Numbered from the stretch's first letter, positions 7,822 to 17,492 are shown. The stretch: DNA of 64,000 nt from a bacterium (GCA_024231955.1 JAAEPZ010000764.1:310001-374000); one strand, 5' to 3'. The notes: generated from the letters alone by a model not told the origin. Made by a program: numbers and translations.

Positions 7822-8414
7822 TCAAAGTCAATCTTCTCCCTTTTGAGGATCGCCCCAAAGCCCGCCAGATGCCGTTGCCGAACAAGTGGTCGGTACTGAT
7901 CTACGGGCTGGTTGTGGCTTTGCTGGCTACCGCCGGGGGGATGGCATTCCTGCAGGGCAATGAGTACAACCGGAAAATCGCCGAAAAGCAGGAGCTGGAT
8001 GCGGAGCAGAAGATCCTGGTGGAGCGGACCAAGGCCATCGAACGGCTGGAGCTTCGGACCATGCTGCTGCAGGAGCGATTGAATGTCGTCGGTCTTCTCG
8101 AAAACATCCGCTACGACAATGTGATGTGGCTCAACTCGATCAACAGGGTGCTCCCTGAAGATCTCTGGTTGACCTCCCTGACAAGAAATGAAGCTGCCGG
8201 GAGAACCACTCTCGAGGGCCTGGCAGATGGCTATGGTCCCGTAGCGAAACTGATGAAGTCGATGGAGCTCAATGCGGCCTTCTCCGAAGTGCAGATGATC
8301 AAGTCCGAACGCAGCTCGAATGAGGACAACTCTCTGATCTACTTCAATGTCGTGGCCAACTGGGGCACTGTACGGAAAGTGGCGCAGACGGCGACGAAGG
8401 GGGGCTCGAAATGA
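7818..8414 (+). CDS. pilN: Type IV pilus assembly protein PilN
   Basis: Bitopic inner-membrane protein of 198 residues. The conserved N-terminus MIKVNLLPFEDR, which binds PilM, is followed by a membrane helix (about 27-47), a coiled coil and a small periplasmic ferredoxin-like domain with NRVLPEDLWLTSL. It starts inside the pilM stop (ATGA) and overlaps pilO in the same way. Identification is firm from the INLLP-type N-terminus and the operon. Confidence 0.93.
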   Translation: MIKVNLLPFEDRPKARQMPLPNKWSVLIYGLVVALLATAGGMAFLQGNEYNRKIAEKQELDAEQKILVERTKAIERLELRTMLLQERLNVVGLLENIRYDNVMWLNSINRVLPEDLWLTSLTRNEAAGRTTLEGLADGYGPVAKLMKSMELNAAFSEVQMIKSERSSNEDNSLIYFNVVANWGTVRKVAQTATKGGSK

Positions 8415-9016
8415 ACATGTCGGATCCTGTCGTTCAAAGAAGAGCCTTCATAATCCTGATCGGTCTGCTCGTCGGTTACCTCTACTTCGGCAGCACGTTC
8501 TTCCCCTTCTGTCATCGTGTCCGCAAGGCGGAGATCGCCCGTCTGGACACGGAGAACAAGGAGTTGGAGCGGAAGCTGGTAATTGCGCGCAGCAAGGCGG
8601 GGCGCCTGGAGGTAGTGGAGGCGAGGATGGCGAGCCTGGAGCAGGATTGGCGTCGCATTGAGCAACTTCTCCCAAGTACGGAGGCCATGCCTGAATTCAT
8701 GAAGGACATGACCCGCCTGGCGACGAAAGCCAATATCGAAATCGATTTGATGCAGCCGGACGCACCGGTTGCCGGAGATGGCTTCAGGGCGCGCAGCATC
8801 CAGATGCGGGCGCGTGGCGGCTATCATGAGATCGGACGCTTCCTCAGTCACATTGCCAATGCCCGGAGATTGATCAAGACGGAAGCCCTGACGATGGGGG
8901 GCCTGACCAATACGGCCTCCCGCAAGAACGTCGAAGGCGGCGAGAAAACAGGGACAGTCGAAGTGAGCTTCAAGGCAACTCTTTTCATGCTGGAGGCAGG
9001 CAATGCAGGTAACTAG
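8411..9016 (+). CDS. pilO: Type IV pilus assembly protein PilO
   Basis: Bitopic inner-membrane protein of 201 residues, partner of PilN. One membrane helix near residues 12-28 is followed by a coiled coil (about 38-85) and a periplasmic domain with LLPSTEAMPEFMKDM and HEIGRFLSHIANARRLI, both characteristic of PilO. Its ATG lies in the pilN stop, and its end overlaps the pilP start by 14 bases. Confidence 0.93.
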   Translation: MNMSDPVVQRRAFIILIGLLVGYLYFGSTFFPFCHRVRKAEIARLDTENKELERKLVIARSKAGRLEVVEARMASLEQDWRRIEQLLPSTEAMPEFMKDMTRLATKANIEIDLMQPDAPVAGDGFRARSIQMRARGGYHEIGRFLSHIANARRLIKTEALTMGGLTNTASRKNVEGGEKTGTVEVSFKATLFMLEAGNAGN

Positions 9017-9407
9017 GAAACAGATCTTAACGCTCAGTCTGCTGCTGCTTCTCCCGTTTTCGGTACTTGCGGAGGAGGGCACGGAGTTGCAGCTGAAAAC
9101 GGTATTCTATCAGCCATACATCAAACACGATCCGTTTGCGATTCCGGACTTCTCGAAATCGACTGAGCCAAGCGATACGGGAAAGCTCAGTCTCGGCAAT
9201 TGCAAACTCGTGGGGATCATGATGACCGATGAAGGTGCGATAGCCATGGTCGAAGACGCAGCCGGAGAAAGCTATTCATTGCGGAAGGGTGACTCGATTC
9301 TCGGAGGCAAGATCTCCAGGATCGAGGACTCGACTCTGGAAGCCTGGGTTCGCCAGGATGGCCTGCGAAAAAGAATTCGTCTTAGTCTCGTCGAAGAAGG
9401 AGAATAG
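9003..9407 (+). CDS. pilP: Type IV pilus assembly protein PilP
   Basis: Periplasmic protein of 134 residues that bridges PilN/PilO and the secretin. An N-terminal signal peptide ends near VLAEE; unlike the PilP lipoproteins of Pseudomonas and Neisseria it has no lipobox cysteine. A linker with DPF is followed by the small beta domain (LSLGNCKLVGIM, SYSLRKGDSILGGKISRI), the typical PilP fold. It overlaps pilO and abuts pilQ, whose translation it may be coupled to. Confidence 0.9.
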   Translation: MQVTRKQILTLSLLLLLPFSVLAEEGTELQLKTVFYQPYIKHDPFAIPDFSKSTEPSDTGKLSLGNCKLVGIMMTDEGAIAMVEDAAGESYSLRKGDSILGGKISRIEDSTLEAWVRQDGLRKRIRLSLVEEGE

Positions 9408-9409
9408 TG

Positions 9410-12169
9410 ATGCGCGGCAAGTATCTATGCTTCGCGGGTGTGTTCCTGATGTTGATGGCCATGAGTGTACAAGCGGATGATTCTGTCCGACTGAACTCCA
9501 TCAACTGGGAGGGAACTACTCTTGTCCTGGACATGAGCAGTGAATGCGAATACCGGACAATGACCCTCGATGATCCCTATCGGCTCGTTATCGACTTTCC
9601 CGGTATGAAATCGGGATTGCGTGTCCATTCATTTACGGGTGAAGGTGAGATCGAGGGTATTCGCGTCGGGCAGAATTATGAGGACGACGACAGCGGTGTC
9701 CGCTGTCGCATTGTGCTGGACATGAAATCCGAACCGAGATTCAGCGTCGACCAGGCCGGCGGCACTTACCGTGTGATGTTTGACTATTCCCATGTTGTGG
9801 AGCTGTCGGATGTCGGCGTTAGCGATGCTCCAGCCACAAGTCAGTTCGCGATGGAGGAGACGGCGACACCCGACCAGCAGGTGGTTGCACCTGTTCGGAC
9901 AGTAGCGGAGAGCCGTGAACCCGCCGTCACCGCACCCGAGCCTGAGACCTCCAAAGAGACGACGAAAATTCTGCAGGCCTCTGGCGCCGAAACGTCGCTG
10001 CTCGGATTTGGCGAAAGCATGAAAGTTCCGAGTCGTGAAGAGCTGCAGGCTCTGGCGGAGAGGGCCAAGCAGCCGACAACCGTTGAATCCGTTGTTGCGG
10101 AGGACATTCAGGAGCCCGCTCCTCTGGAGATAGGCCCCGACGAGGATCGTACCGCACAGGACGAGGCGGAGGCGCTGACCCCCGAACCCGGCTTCGAGAG
10201 TGAATTGCCCACAGTCGAAAAAAGTGAAACGATTCCGGAAAAGGGATCTGCCGCAGAGGATGTATCCGTCTTGGATGACGATACGGATCTCTACAGTGTC
10301 GCAGCCCCGCTATATCTGGAAACCGACATCCAGGAGAGCGCGGCGGCGAAATCGGCCCCTCCGCTTCTGGGCGCGGGAATGGGCAATCTCCCGTCTTTGC
10401 CTACCAAGGACGAGAGAGAGAGCGGCAAGACAACCCATGAGCGGGAGCAGAGCGTCATGCCCGCTCCGGTTCAAAAAGAGTTGACCTTCGCCGAAGCCGT
10501 GGAGACGGAGGAGGAGCTGCAGGCGCAGAAGATGACCGCCGTGCCGACGGAGGATGAAGCCGTTACGATAGAGGCGGAGACAAAACCGGCACCGGCTGTG
10601 GTCGAGGTCGTCGAAAAGGGCAAACCCGCCCCCGATGCCGAAGCCGCCAAGCAGGTGCCGGCGCTTCTGACAGCGGGTATGGCCACTCCCTCAGGTGCAG
10701 TGACCGAACAGGCGTCAGGCAAGGATGAGCAGGAGCCTGCGCCCGAGAAGGCGCTGCAGGTCGCGAAAGAGCCCGAGCAACCCGCTGCCGGAGTAGCCGT
10801 CAAGATCATCAATGCGAAAACAGAGGCCGCTTCCGTCGAGAAGAAAACGGTGGATGAGAACATCGCCCGACAGGCCCGTCTGAGTGCGGCTCGAAAGAGC
10901 AGCACCGATTTGATCCGCAAGAACCTGAAGGGCGAGAAACCGCTGGATGCGCCGATTTCGATCGAGATGCGTGGAGCGGAATTCAAAACACTGCTGCGCG
11001 CTTTTGCGACCTTCTCGGGTCGGAACATCATCAGCGGCAAGGAGGTCAAGGGGCAGGTTTCGGTTCAACTGACCTCCGTCCCCTGGTTCGAGGGGTTGAA
11101 GGCCGTATGTCAGGCCAACGGCTATGGGGTTGTCGAGGAGTACGGCATGCTGCGCATCGCCCCGCTGGCGGCGATCAATATGGAGGAGATGGAGCGCCTT
11201 TCCAATTCCAAGAAGCGGATCGATTACGAACCGTTGATCACGAAGGTGATCAGCCTCAATTTCGCCAAGAGCGAGGATCTCAGGGAACCCCTGATGAAGA
11301 TGCTCAGTGACCGCGGCAAAATGGAGACGGAGACCCGCACGAACAGCCTGCTTGTCACCGACATCCCGGCCAATATCGAGATGATCCTGAAAATGGCCGC
11401 AGAGCTGGATATCCCGATGCCTCAGGTCGAGATCACTGCGCGCCTGGTCGATATCGATTACAAGGCCAGTCGTGATCTGGGAGTTCGTTGGGAAGCCCTC
11501 AATCTTGCCAGCAACAACACCGCGGGCATGGGTGGGTCGGCCGTCATCGACGGCAGCTTCCCGACTCCGGTGGGTGAATTCAAGCTGGGGACAATCCGCA
11601 ATTGGGGCGATTTCAACGTCACGCTGCAGGCGATGGAGAGGGACAACACCGCGAACATCATCAGCAATCCGCGGGTGATGACTATGGACAACATGCAGGC
11701 GAGCATACTCGTCGGTAAGAAAGTACCCCTGATCGTCGCTGACGAGGCGGGTAATGCCGTCACCCAGATGACCACGGTGGGGATCAAGTTGACCGTAACT
11801 CCCCATATCAATCCCGATGGTCAGATCATGATGGAACTCGCAACAGAGGTCAGCGACCTCTCAAGCGAGGCTACTGTTCAGGGTGGCGTCATCATTACGA
11901 CACACGAGAGCAAAACCAATGTCATGGTCAACAACGGCAACACCGCCGTCATCGCAGGGCTGATCCGGACAAGCGGGACCGACCTGAACCAGGGTGTTCC
12001 GCTCCTGAGCAAGGTGCCGCTGGTCGGACGTCTCTTCGGTTACCAGAATGAGGCCAAGGAGAAGCGTGAGCTGATCATCTTCATCACGCCCAGGATTATG
12101 TCGGTGACCGAAGCCGCGGGTGAAACCTCATTCGAGGACTACAATGTGGAGTGGCCGACCACGGACTAG
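9410..12169 (+). CDS. pilQ: Type IV pilus secretin PilQ
   Basis: Outer-membrane secretin of 919 residues through which the pilus exits. ATG 9410 is preferred over the adjacent GTG 9407, with GAAGGAGA upstream. A signal peptide (about 1-23) is followed by one AMIN domain (about 25-130, peptidoglycan binding), a very long Glu/Pro/Ala-rich linker (about 135-505), an STN/N0-like domain (about 515-585), a secretin N1 domain (about 610-680) and the secretin pore with the signature VPLLSKVPLVGRLFG near the C-terminus. The linker is unusually long for PilQ and contains three related short motifs built on LL-x-x-GM/SM-PS, near residues 198, 320 and 420. Last gene of the pilMNOPQ operon, followed by a strong terminator. 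Confidence 0.95.
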   Translation: MRGKYLCFAGVFLMLMAMSVQADDSVRLNSINWEGTTLVLDMSSECEYRTMTLDDPYRLVIDFPGMKSGLRVHSFTGEGEIEGIRVGQNYEDDDSGVRCRIVLDMKSEPRFSVDQAGGTYRVMFDYSHVVELSDVGVSDAPATSQFAMEETATPDQQVVAPVRTVAESREPAVTAPEPETSKETTKILQASGAETSLLGFGESMKVPSREELQALAERAKQPTTVESVVAEDIQEPAPLEIGPDEDRTAQDEAEALTPEPGFESELPTVEKSETIPEKGSAAEDVSVLDDDTDLYSVAAPLYLETDIQESAAAKSAPPLLGAGMGNLPSLPTKDERESGKTTHEREQSVMPAPVQKELTFAEAVETEEELQAQKMTAVPTEDEAVTIEAETKPAPAVVEVVEKGKPAPDAEAAKQVPALLTAGMATPSGAVTEQASGKDEQEPAPEKALQVAKEPEQPAAGVAVKIINAKTEAASVEKKTVDENIARQARLSAARKSSTDLIRKNLKGEKPLDAPISIEMRGAEFKTLLRAFATFSGRNIISGKEVKGQVSVQLTSVPWFEGLKAVCQANGYGVVEEYGMLRIAPLAAINMEEMERLSNSKKRIDYEPLITKVISLNFAKSEDLREPLMKMLSDRGKMETETRTNSLLVTDIPANIEMILKMAAELDIPMPQVEITARLVDIDYKASRDLGVRWEALNLASNNTAGMGGSAVIDGSFPTPVGEFKLGTIRNWGDFNVTLQAMERDNTANIISNPRVMTMDNMQASILVGKKVPLIVADEAGNAVTQMTTVGIKLTVTPHINPDGQIMMELATEVSDLSSEATVQGGVIITTHESKTNVMVNNGNTAVIAGLIRTSGTDLNQGVPLLSKVPLVGRLFGYQNEAKEKRELIIFITPRIMSVTEAAGETSFEDYNVEWPTTD

Positions 12170-12189
12170 CCGGATGTAGATCAAGAAAG

Positions 12190-12221
12190 AAGCCGGTCCT
12201 CAAGCGGGGACCGGCTTTTTT
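12190..12221 (+). terminator. Rho-independent terminator after pilQ
   Basis: A 10-bp stem (AAGCCGGTCC/GGACCGGCTT) with an eight-base loop runs into six T residues. It closes the pilMNOPQ transcript. The remaining bases up to aroC hold no promoter I can define with confidence. Confidence 0.92.
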
Positions 12222-12333
12222 GTGGTGTACCCTGCGTGCGGCATCCTATATTAGATTGCTACCGACGGGAGAAGCGGCTAGTCTGGCCGCCAACTCGATG
12301 CGGGGATTGTCACAGGCGTGAAACGGAGCTCAA

Positions 12334-13518
12334 ATGCGTCATCTGAAGTTATTGACTGCGGGCGAATCCCACGGCCCCGGCCTGACCGCCATCCTGGAGG
12401 GCCTCCCGATGGGACTCAAGGTCAAAACGGGCAAGATCAACGAACAGCTGGCCCGCAGGCAGGAGGGCTACGGCAGGGGGGGGCGGATGAAGATCGAATC
12501 CGACTCGGTCCAGATCACCGGCGGTCTCCGCCTCGGAGTCACTCTGGGCAGCCCCTTGAGCCTCTGGGTCGTGAACCGGGATCACGACAACTGGACCCGC
12601 TCGATGAGTCCGGAACCCGTCAGGGGATCCAACCCGAGACCGGTGACGCAGCCGCGCCCCGGCCATGCAGATCTGCCCGGCTATCAGAAAACCGGCACAG
12701 AGGATATCCGCAACATCCTGGAGCGCGCCAGTGCGCGTGAGACAGCCGCCCGGGTCGCGGCAGGAGGCGTCTGTCGTCTGCTCCTCGCGGAGTTGGGTAT
12801 CGGTATCTTCAGTCATGTCCTCTCCATCGGTGGCGTCAAAGCCCGGCCCGACTACTCCGATCTCACGGCTTTGGCCGCGGCAGCAGGTCAAAACGATCTC
12901 CATGTTGCCGATGAAGCAGCCTGCAAAAGGATGAAACGGACGATCAAAAGCGTGTGGGGGGACGGCGATACCCTCGGCGGCATCGCGGAGGTCATTGTCG
13001 AGGGTCTGCCGGCGGGACTGGGGCACTATGCCCACTGGGATCGTCGGCTCGATTCACGGCTTGGCGGGAGTGTGCTCTCCATTCCGGCGGTGAAGGGGGT
13101 AGAGGTCGGACCCGCTTTCGAGAATGCCCACATGCGGGGCAGTCGGGTCATGGATGAGATCATACTCGACAAGGCCGCCGCCAAAAAGGGGAACTCCCGC
13201 TTCAAGCGGAATACGAATCGAGCAGGTGGCCTGGAGGGGGGCATGACCAACGGGCAGCCGCTGATCGTGCGCGGCGCGATGAAACCCATCGCCACGCTCT
13301 CCAGTCCACTCGCCAGTGTGGACATCAAAACGGGACAAACGGTGAAGGCGTGCAAGGAGCGCAGCGACTGCACGGCCGTCGCCGCGATGGGAGTGATCAT
13401 GGAGTCCATGATCGCCCTGGTCCTGACCGACACGATTCTGGAGGAGTTCCGCTCGGAAACCATGAAGGACTTGAAGAGCGCGTGGCGCGCCTACAAACGC
13501 CAGGTTAACAGGAGATGA
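12334..13518 (+). CDS. aroC: Chorismate synthase
   Basis: Catalyses the last shikimate step, 5-enolpyruvylshikimate 3-phosphate to chorismate, using reduced FMN. The 394-residue length fits the family. The N-terminal GESHGPGLTAILEG, RPGHADLPGYQKTG, RASARETAARVAAG and the C-terminal GGLEGGMTNGQPL motifs are all present, including the catalytic histidines in the first two. A GGAG site precedes the ATG. It overlaps aroK by four bases. The arrangement pilQ-aroC-aroK recalls Geobacter. Confidence 0.97.
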   Translation: MRHLKLLTAGESHGPGLTAILEGLPMGLKVKTGKINEQLARRQEGYGRGGRMKIESDSVQITGGLRLGVTLGSPLSLWVVNRDHDNWTRSMSPEPVRGSNPRPVTQPRPGHADLPGYQKTGTEDIRNILERASARETAARVAAGGVCRLLLAELGIGIFSHVLSIGGVKARPDYSDLTALAAAAGQNDLHVADEAACKRMKRTIKSVWGDGDTLGGIAEVIVEGLPAGLGHYAHWDRRLDSRLGGSVLSIPAVKGVEVGPAFENAHMRGSRVMDEIILDKAAAKKGNSRFKRNTNRAGGLEGGMTNGQPLIVRGAMKPIATLSSPLASVDIKTGQTVKACKERSDCTAVAAMGVIMESMIALVLTDTILEEFRSETMKDLKSAWRAYKRQVNRR

Positions 13519-14048
13519 GAATATTCCTGCTGGGCTTCATGACCGCCGGCAAGAGCTCGATCGGGCCGGTATTGGCCAGGCGCAGCAACCTGCCCTATCG
13601 GGATCTGGACGACATGATAGAGGATCAGGCCGGCATGAGCATACGTGATATTTTCTATATGCGTGGCGAGGAGATATTCCGCAAGCTGGAGTCGAGGGCT
13701 TTGGCGGAATGCGCCGCCATGAATGACCTTGTGCTGGCCACCGGCGGAGGTATTGTGGAGAGACAGGAGAATCTGATCCATCTGCAAGAGGCCTACTCCG
13801 TCTATCTGGCCTGGCCTTGGGCAACGCTGGAGAGGAGGCTCCTCAACGATACCTCCGGCAAAAGACCTCTGGCGACTGATGCCGTAGAGGATCTCCACGA
13901 GCGCTGGCGAGAACGTGATCCTCTATATCGCAAGGTCAGTTCCAGAATAATCGATCTGGTCGATACCGACGGATCGACTGCGAGGATGATACGCAACAAG
14001 GAGATCGCCAAAATGATCGCCGGTGAATTGCCCGGGGAGCGGGCATGA
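13515..14048 (+). CDS. aroK: Shikimate kinase
   Basis: Phosphorylates shikimate at the 3-hydroxyl with ATP. The 177-residue protein has a P-loop (GFMTAGKSSIG), the DLDD motif that binds magnesium and shikimate, the GGG motif (LATGGGIVER) and a lid region with SGKRPLAT. Overlaps with aroC before it and rsmD after it (ATGA in each case) show one operon. Confidence 0.95.
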   Translation: MRIFLLGFMTAGKSSIGPVLARRSNLPYRDLDDMIEDQAGMSIRDIFYMRGEEIFRKLESRALAECAAMNDLVLATGGGIVERQENLIHLQEAYSVYLAWPWATLERRLLNDTSGKRPLATDAVEDLHERWRERDPLYRKVSSRIIDLVDTDGSTARMIRNKEIAKMIAGELPGERA

Positions 14049-14608
14049 GAATCATCGCCGGACGCTTCAAGGGGCGCAAGCTGCTGGCGCCTGCCCGTGG
14101 TGTGCGTCCGACGACGGATCGGGTCAAGGAGAGGCTCTTCAGCGTCCTCGGTCCTTTCAATGGCGATGAAGTCGTGGTAGATCTCTTTTGCGGATCCGGT
14201 GGGCTGGGAATCGAAGCTTTGAGCCGGGGGGCTGAACGTGCCATATTTGTAGACAGGGCCAGAGACAGTTTGCGGACTCTTAATCGCAATCTGACCCCGG
14301 TGCTGCATGACGCCGATGGAGTTGCTCTGGTTGCGGCCGAGATCCATAAACAGGACGCTCTCGGATTCATCCGCAGTTGCTGGCCGCAGGGGCATGTCCA
14401 CCTCTGTTTTCTGGATCCGCCTTACGGCGATCCGAAAGGTGGCGAATGCCTGATCGAATTGGGCCGACTGCATGGGCCGCGTCTGGGACTGATTGCATTT
14501 GAGGGACCGGACGTGGATATTTCAATTCCGCAAGGCCTGACGGAGGAGCGCAGATTGATCTGCGGTGAGACCCGTGTGACCTTGCTCAAAGGGGGAGACA
14601 GATCATGA
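14045..14608 (+). CDS. rsmD: 16S rRNA (guanine966-N2)-methyltransferase RsmD
   Basis: SAM-dependent methyltransferase of 187 residues expected to modify G966 of 16S rRNA. It begins with the family hallmark MRIIAGRFKGRKL and continues with RPTTDRVKERLFSVL, motif I (VVDLFCGSGGLGIEALSRGA) and the catalytic motif LDPPYG near residue 123. It is followed, as in many bacteria, by coaD with a four-base overlap. Confidence 0.95.
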   Translation: MRIIAGRFKGRKLLAPARGVRPTTDRVKERLFSVLGPFNGDEVVVDLFCGSGGLGIEALSRGAERAIFVDRARDSLRTLNRNLTPVLHDADGVALVAAEIHKQDALGFIRSCWPQGHVHLCFLDPPYGDPKGGECLIELGRLHGPRLGLIAFEGPDVDISIPQGLTEERRLICGETRVTLLKGGDRS

Positions 14609-15078
14609 GACGCTGGATGTATCCCGGCACATTTGATCCACCGACGCTGGGGCACCTGGACCTGATCAAACGGGCTGCGCCGCTCTGCGACGAACTGCTG
14701 ATTGCAGTGGCGGAAAGCAGGGAAAAGAGTACATTCTTCTCACTGGAGGAACGTATCCGTCTGATGGAGATCATGACGGCTGAGTTCACAGGGGTGCGGA
14801 TCATCGAGTTCGACACACTGTTGACCGAACAGGTGCAATTACACGATGTCCACGCCGTTTTACGTGGTGTGCGCGTCTTCAGCGACTTCGAATATGAGAT
14901 GGTGATGGCCTTCACCAACAGGAAGCTGCTGAATCGTTTCGAGACGATATTCATGATGCCGAGCGAATCGCTGATGTCGGTCAGCAGCACCCTTGTACGT
15001 GAGATCATGCAATTCGGTGGTGATGTCAGCAAGTTCGTTCCGGCAAATGTTCTGAACGCAATCGTGAAACAGAATTAG
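14605..15078 (+). CDS. coaD: Phosphopantetheine adenylyltransferase
   Basis: Fourth step of coenzyme A synthesis: transfers AMP from ATP to 4'-phosphopantetheine. The 157-residue length is typical. The nucleotidyltransferase motifs YPGTFDPPTLGH (with the HxGH-type TLGH) and the late SVSSTLVRE motif that binds ATP are present. It overlaps rsmD. CoA feeds the acyl-carrier-protein-dependent lipid genes further along the window. Confidence 0.96.
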   Translation: MRRWMYPGTFDPPTLGHLDLIKRAAPLCDELLIAVAESREKSTFFSLEERIRLMEIMTAEFTGVRIIEFDTLLTEQVQLHDVHAVLRGVRVFSDFEYEMVMAFTNRKLLNRFETIFMMPSESLMSVSSTLVREIMQFGGDVSKFVPANVLNAIVKQN

Positions 15079-15115
15079 ACAACAGACCAGATGCCCAAGA
15101 GGTTGAAACCCGATT

Positions 15116-16297
15116 ATGGATATCTTCAACAGCAAAATGAATGAAGTCGGACGCTCCGTCGAGCCGTCCAAGACCTTGGCGGTTGCCGCATTGGCCAAAC
15201 GTCTCAAGGCCGAGGGGAAGGATATCATCTCCCTGACGGCCGGCGAACCGGATTTCAAGACGCCTGCTCATGTGGCGCGGGCCGGGATTGATGCGATCAA
15301 CGAAGGGGCCACCCGCTACACGGCGGCCGCCGGGGAACCGGAATTGCGTGCGGCGATTGCCAAAGTCTATTCGGAACGTTGGCACATGGAGTTGAAGGGG
15401 GAGAATGTCTGCGTCTCCAGCGGCGCCAAACCCCTGCTCTATTATCTGATGTCGATCTTTCTTGAGAAGGATGACGAGGTGCTTTTCCCCGTTCCCTACT
15501 GGGTCAGCTACGAGGCCATGGTCAACATGTGCAACGGCAAGGCCGTGCCCGTGCAGACCACTCTGGAAAACGGCCACAAGCTGACGGCCAACGCTTTGGA
15601 TCAGGCCTGCTCACCGAAGAGCAAGATCCTGCTGCTGAACAATCCGACCAACCCCACTGGGGCAGTCTACGACAGCAACGAATTGCTGGCGATTGCGGAG
15701 GTTGCACGTGAAAACGACCTGATCATCATCTCCGATGAGATCTATGAGGATCTGGTCTACGGCGGCAAGCACCAGTCGCTCTACAATCTCACCCCCTGGC
15801 TGCCCGAGCGGACTATTGCAGTCTCCGGCGTCTCGAAGAGCTTTGCCATGACCGGCTGGCGGATAGGCTACACCATCGCGGCGGCCGAAGTGATCAAGAC
15901 GCTGGCGAGCTACCAGAGTCAGGCGCTCTCGAGCCCCTGTCAGATCAGCCAGAGAGCGGCTCTGGCGGGGATGACCGGTGACCGGGAGGCCATCGATTCC
16001 ATGCGTGATGCTTTCGGGGAACGTCTCACCTATTGCCAGGAGCGGATGAGTCGCCTGGGTCTCCCTTTCGTGGAACCGCGCGGCGCATTCTACATCTTCT
16101 TCGATACATCCGAGATCTGCGCCAAAAGGGGCTGGGCCGATGGCCAGGAATTCTGCACCCACCTCCTGGAGGAGAAGGGTGTGGCTCTGGTCCCGGGAGA
16201 TGCCTTCGGTATGCCCTCCTGGGCGCGAATCTCCTTTGCGGCATCGCAAGAGGATCTCGCCAACGCGTTTGACCGCCTGGAAGATTTCCTGGGCTAG
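15116..16297 (+). CDS. Class I aminotransferase, aspartate/prephenate type
   Basis: PLP-dependent fold-type I aminotransferase of 393 residues. It has LTAGEPDFKTPAHV at the N-terminus, NNPTNPTG, SDEIYEDLVYGG and the Schiff-base lysine in SGVSKSFAMTGWRIGY (about Lys 241). Subgroup 1-beta aspartate aminotransferases, some of which also use prephenate, share this pattern. Near aroC and aroK a role in aromatic amino-acid synthesis through arogenate is possible, but substrate specificity cannot be read here. It starts 38 bases after coaD and ends 11 bases before obgE. Confidence 0.9.
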   Translation: MDIFNSKMNEVGRSVEPSKTLAVAALAKRLKAEGKDIISLTAGEPDFKTPAHVARAGIDAINEGATRYTAAAGEPELRAAIAKVYSERWHMELKGENVCVSSGAKPLLYYLMSIFLEKDDEVLFPVPYWVSYEAMVNMCNGKAVPVQTTLENGHKLTANALDQACSPKSKILLLNNPTNPTGAVYDSNELLAIAEVARENDLIIISDEIYEDLVYGGKHQSLYNLTPWLPERTIAVSGVSKSFAMTGWRIGYTIAAAEVIKTLASYQSQALSSPCQISQRAALAGMTGDREAIDSMRDAFGERLTYCQERMSRLGLPFVEPRGAFYIFFDTSEICAKRGWADGQEFCTHLLEEKGVALVPGDAFGMPSWARISFAASQEDLANAFDRLEDFLG

Positions 16298-16308
16298 CGG
16301 AGAAGAAT

Positions 16309-17328
16309 ATGCTTGTCGACAGAGTCACCATCAGAATATTCAGCGGCAAGGGGGGCAACGGTTGCGTTGCCTTCCGCCGTGAAAAATTCATCCCGCGAGG
16401 CGGTCCCTCGGGCGGAGATGGCGGCCGTGGCGGCAACGTGTACATGCAGGTGGACAAGATGATCCACACGCTGCTCGATCTCCGCTATCGCAACATCTAC
16501 AAGGCGGAGAACGGCAAGCCCGGCAGCGGTTCGCAGAAGACGGGCAAAGGGGGGGAGGATATAACCATCCCCGTGCCTCCGGGCACTTTGATCCGTGATG
16601 TCGAAAACGATGTCATCCTCGCCGACATGATAGAGCCCGGTCAACGGATTCTCATCGCCGAGGGTGGACGCGGCGGTCACGGCAATACCCGCTTCAAGAG
16701 CTCGATCAAACAGGCGCCGGACTACGCCACGGATGGTAAGCCCGGCATCGAAATGACCCTGGAGCTCGAGCTCAAGCTCATCGCCGATGTGGGCTTGGTG
16801 GGCTTCCCGAATGCCGGCAAATCGACATTGCTGGCCAGCCTGTCCGAGGCGCGTCCCAAGATTGCCGATTACCCTTTCACCACGCTGGAGCCCAACCTGG
16901 GGATAGTCCGGACCTCGGAGTACAATTCGCTGGTCATGGCCGACATCCCCGGGCTGATCAAGGGGGCCAGCGATGGCAAGGGGCTGGGGAAGGAGTTCCT
17001 GAGGCATGTCGAAAGGACCCGCGTCCTGCTCTTCCTCGTCGATTCGAGCAGCGAAGATCCCCTTGATCGCTATTTGACCCTGCTGGCGGAGCTGGACAAC
17101 CATGATGCGGAGCTGCTCTCCAAACCACGGATACTCTGCATGACCAAAACGGATCTGCTGGGCGGAGAGAGCCCCCGTCGTCCTCCCGGTCTTGAGGACA
17201 ATGTCCCCTTCCTCAGCATCAGCGCAGTGGCCCACCTGGGGCTGAAAGAGTTGCGCCTTGAGTTGGATAAGCACATCGAGCCACCGGATCTGGATGAGAA
17301 TCCGGCGATCCCCAGCATCAGACAATAA
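16309..17328 (+). CDS. obgE: GTPase Obg/CgtA
   Basis: Ribosome-associated essential GTPase, 339 residues. The Gly-rich Obg domain fills the first 158 residues (SGKGGNGCVAFRREKF, GGPSGGDGGRGGNV). The G domain follows with G1 GFPNAGKST (about 165), the switch regions including DIPGLIKGA, and the G4 motif TKTD. The optional OCT domain is absent, as in many bacteria. ATG 16309 has a weak AGAAG upstream. The space up to dprA (164 bases) holds no convincing terminator or promoter. Confidence 0.96.
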   Translation: MLVDRVTIRIFSGKGGNGCVAFRREKFIPRGGPSGGDGGRGGNVYMQVDKMIHTLLDLRYRNIYKAENGKPGSGSQKTGKGGEDITIPVPPGTLIRDVENDVILADMIEPGQRILIAEGGRGGHGNTRFKSSIKQAPDYATDGKPGIEMTLELELKLIADVGLVGFPNAGKSTLLASLSEARPKIADYPFTTLEPNLGIVRTSEYNSLVMADIPGLIKGASDGKGLGKEFLRHVERTRVLLFLVDSSSEDPLDRYLTLLAELDNHDAELLSKPRILCMTKTDLLGGESPRRPPGLEDNVPFLSISAVAHLGLKELRLELDKHIEPPDLDENPAIPSIRQ

Positions 17329-17492
17329 ATCCGACAACGCCGTTGACACGATGGGTTGCCCCCTGTGACCCGGGTTGACGTATCTACGGGTCGCACCGGG
17401 CAAACCGATTCAAGTGATGCTCGTAACCTCCTGCAATAGCGGTATATGCGATCACGGGAACACTCTGTGCGATACAGCTTCCGGAGGTGGAG

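Noticed and set aside
10715..11806. Minus-strand open frame opposite pilQ
   Set aside because: The plus strand encodes the secretin domains without interruption; the antisense product has no recognisable features.
16294..17403. Minus-strand open frame opposite obgE
   Set aside because: Antisense shadow of a complete, conserved GTPase gene in GC-rich DNA.
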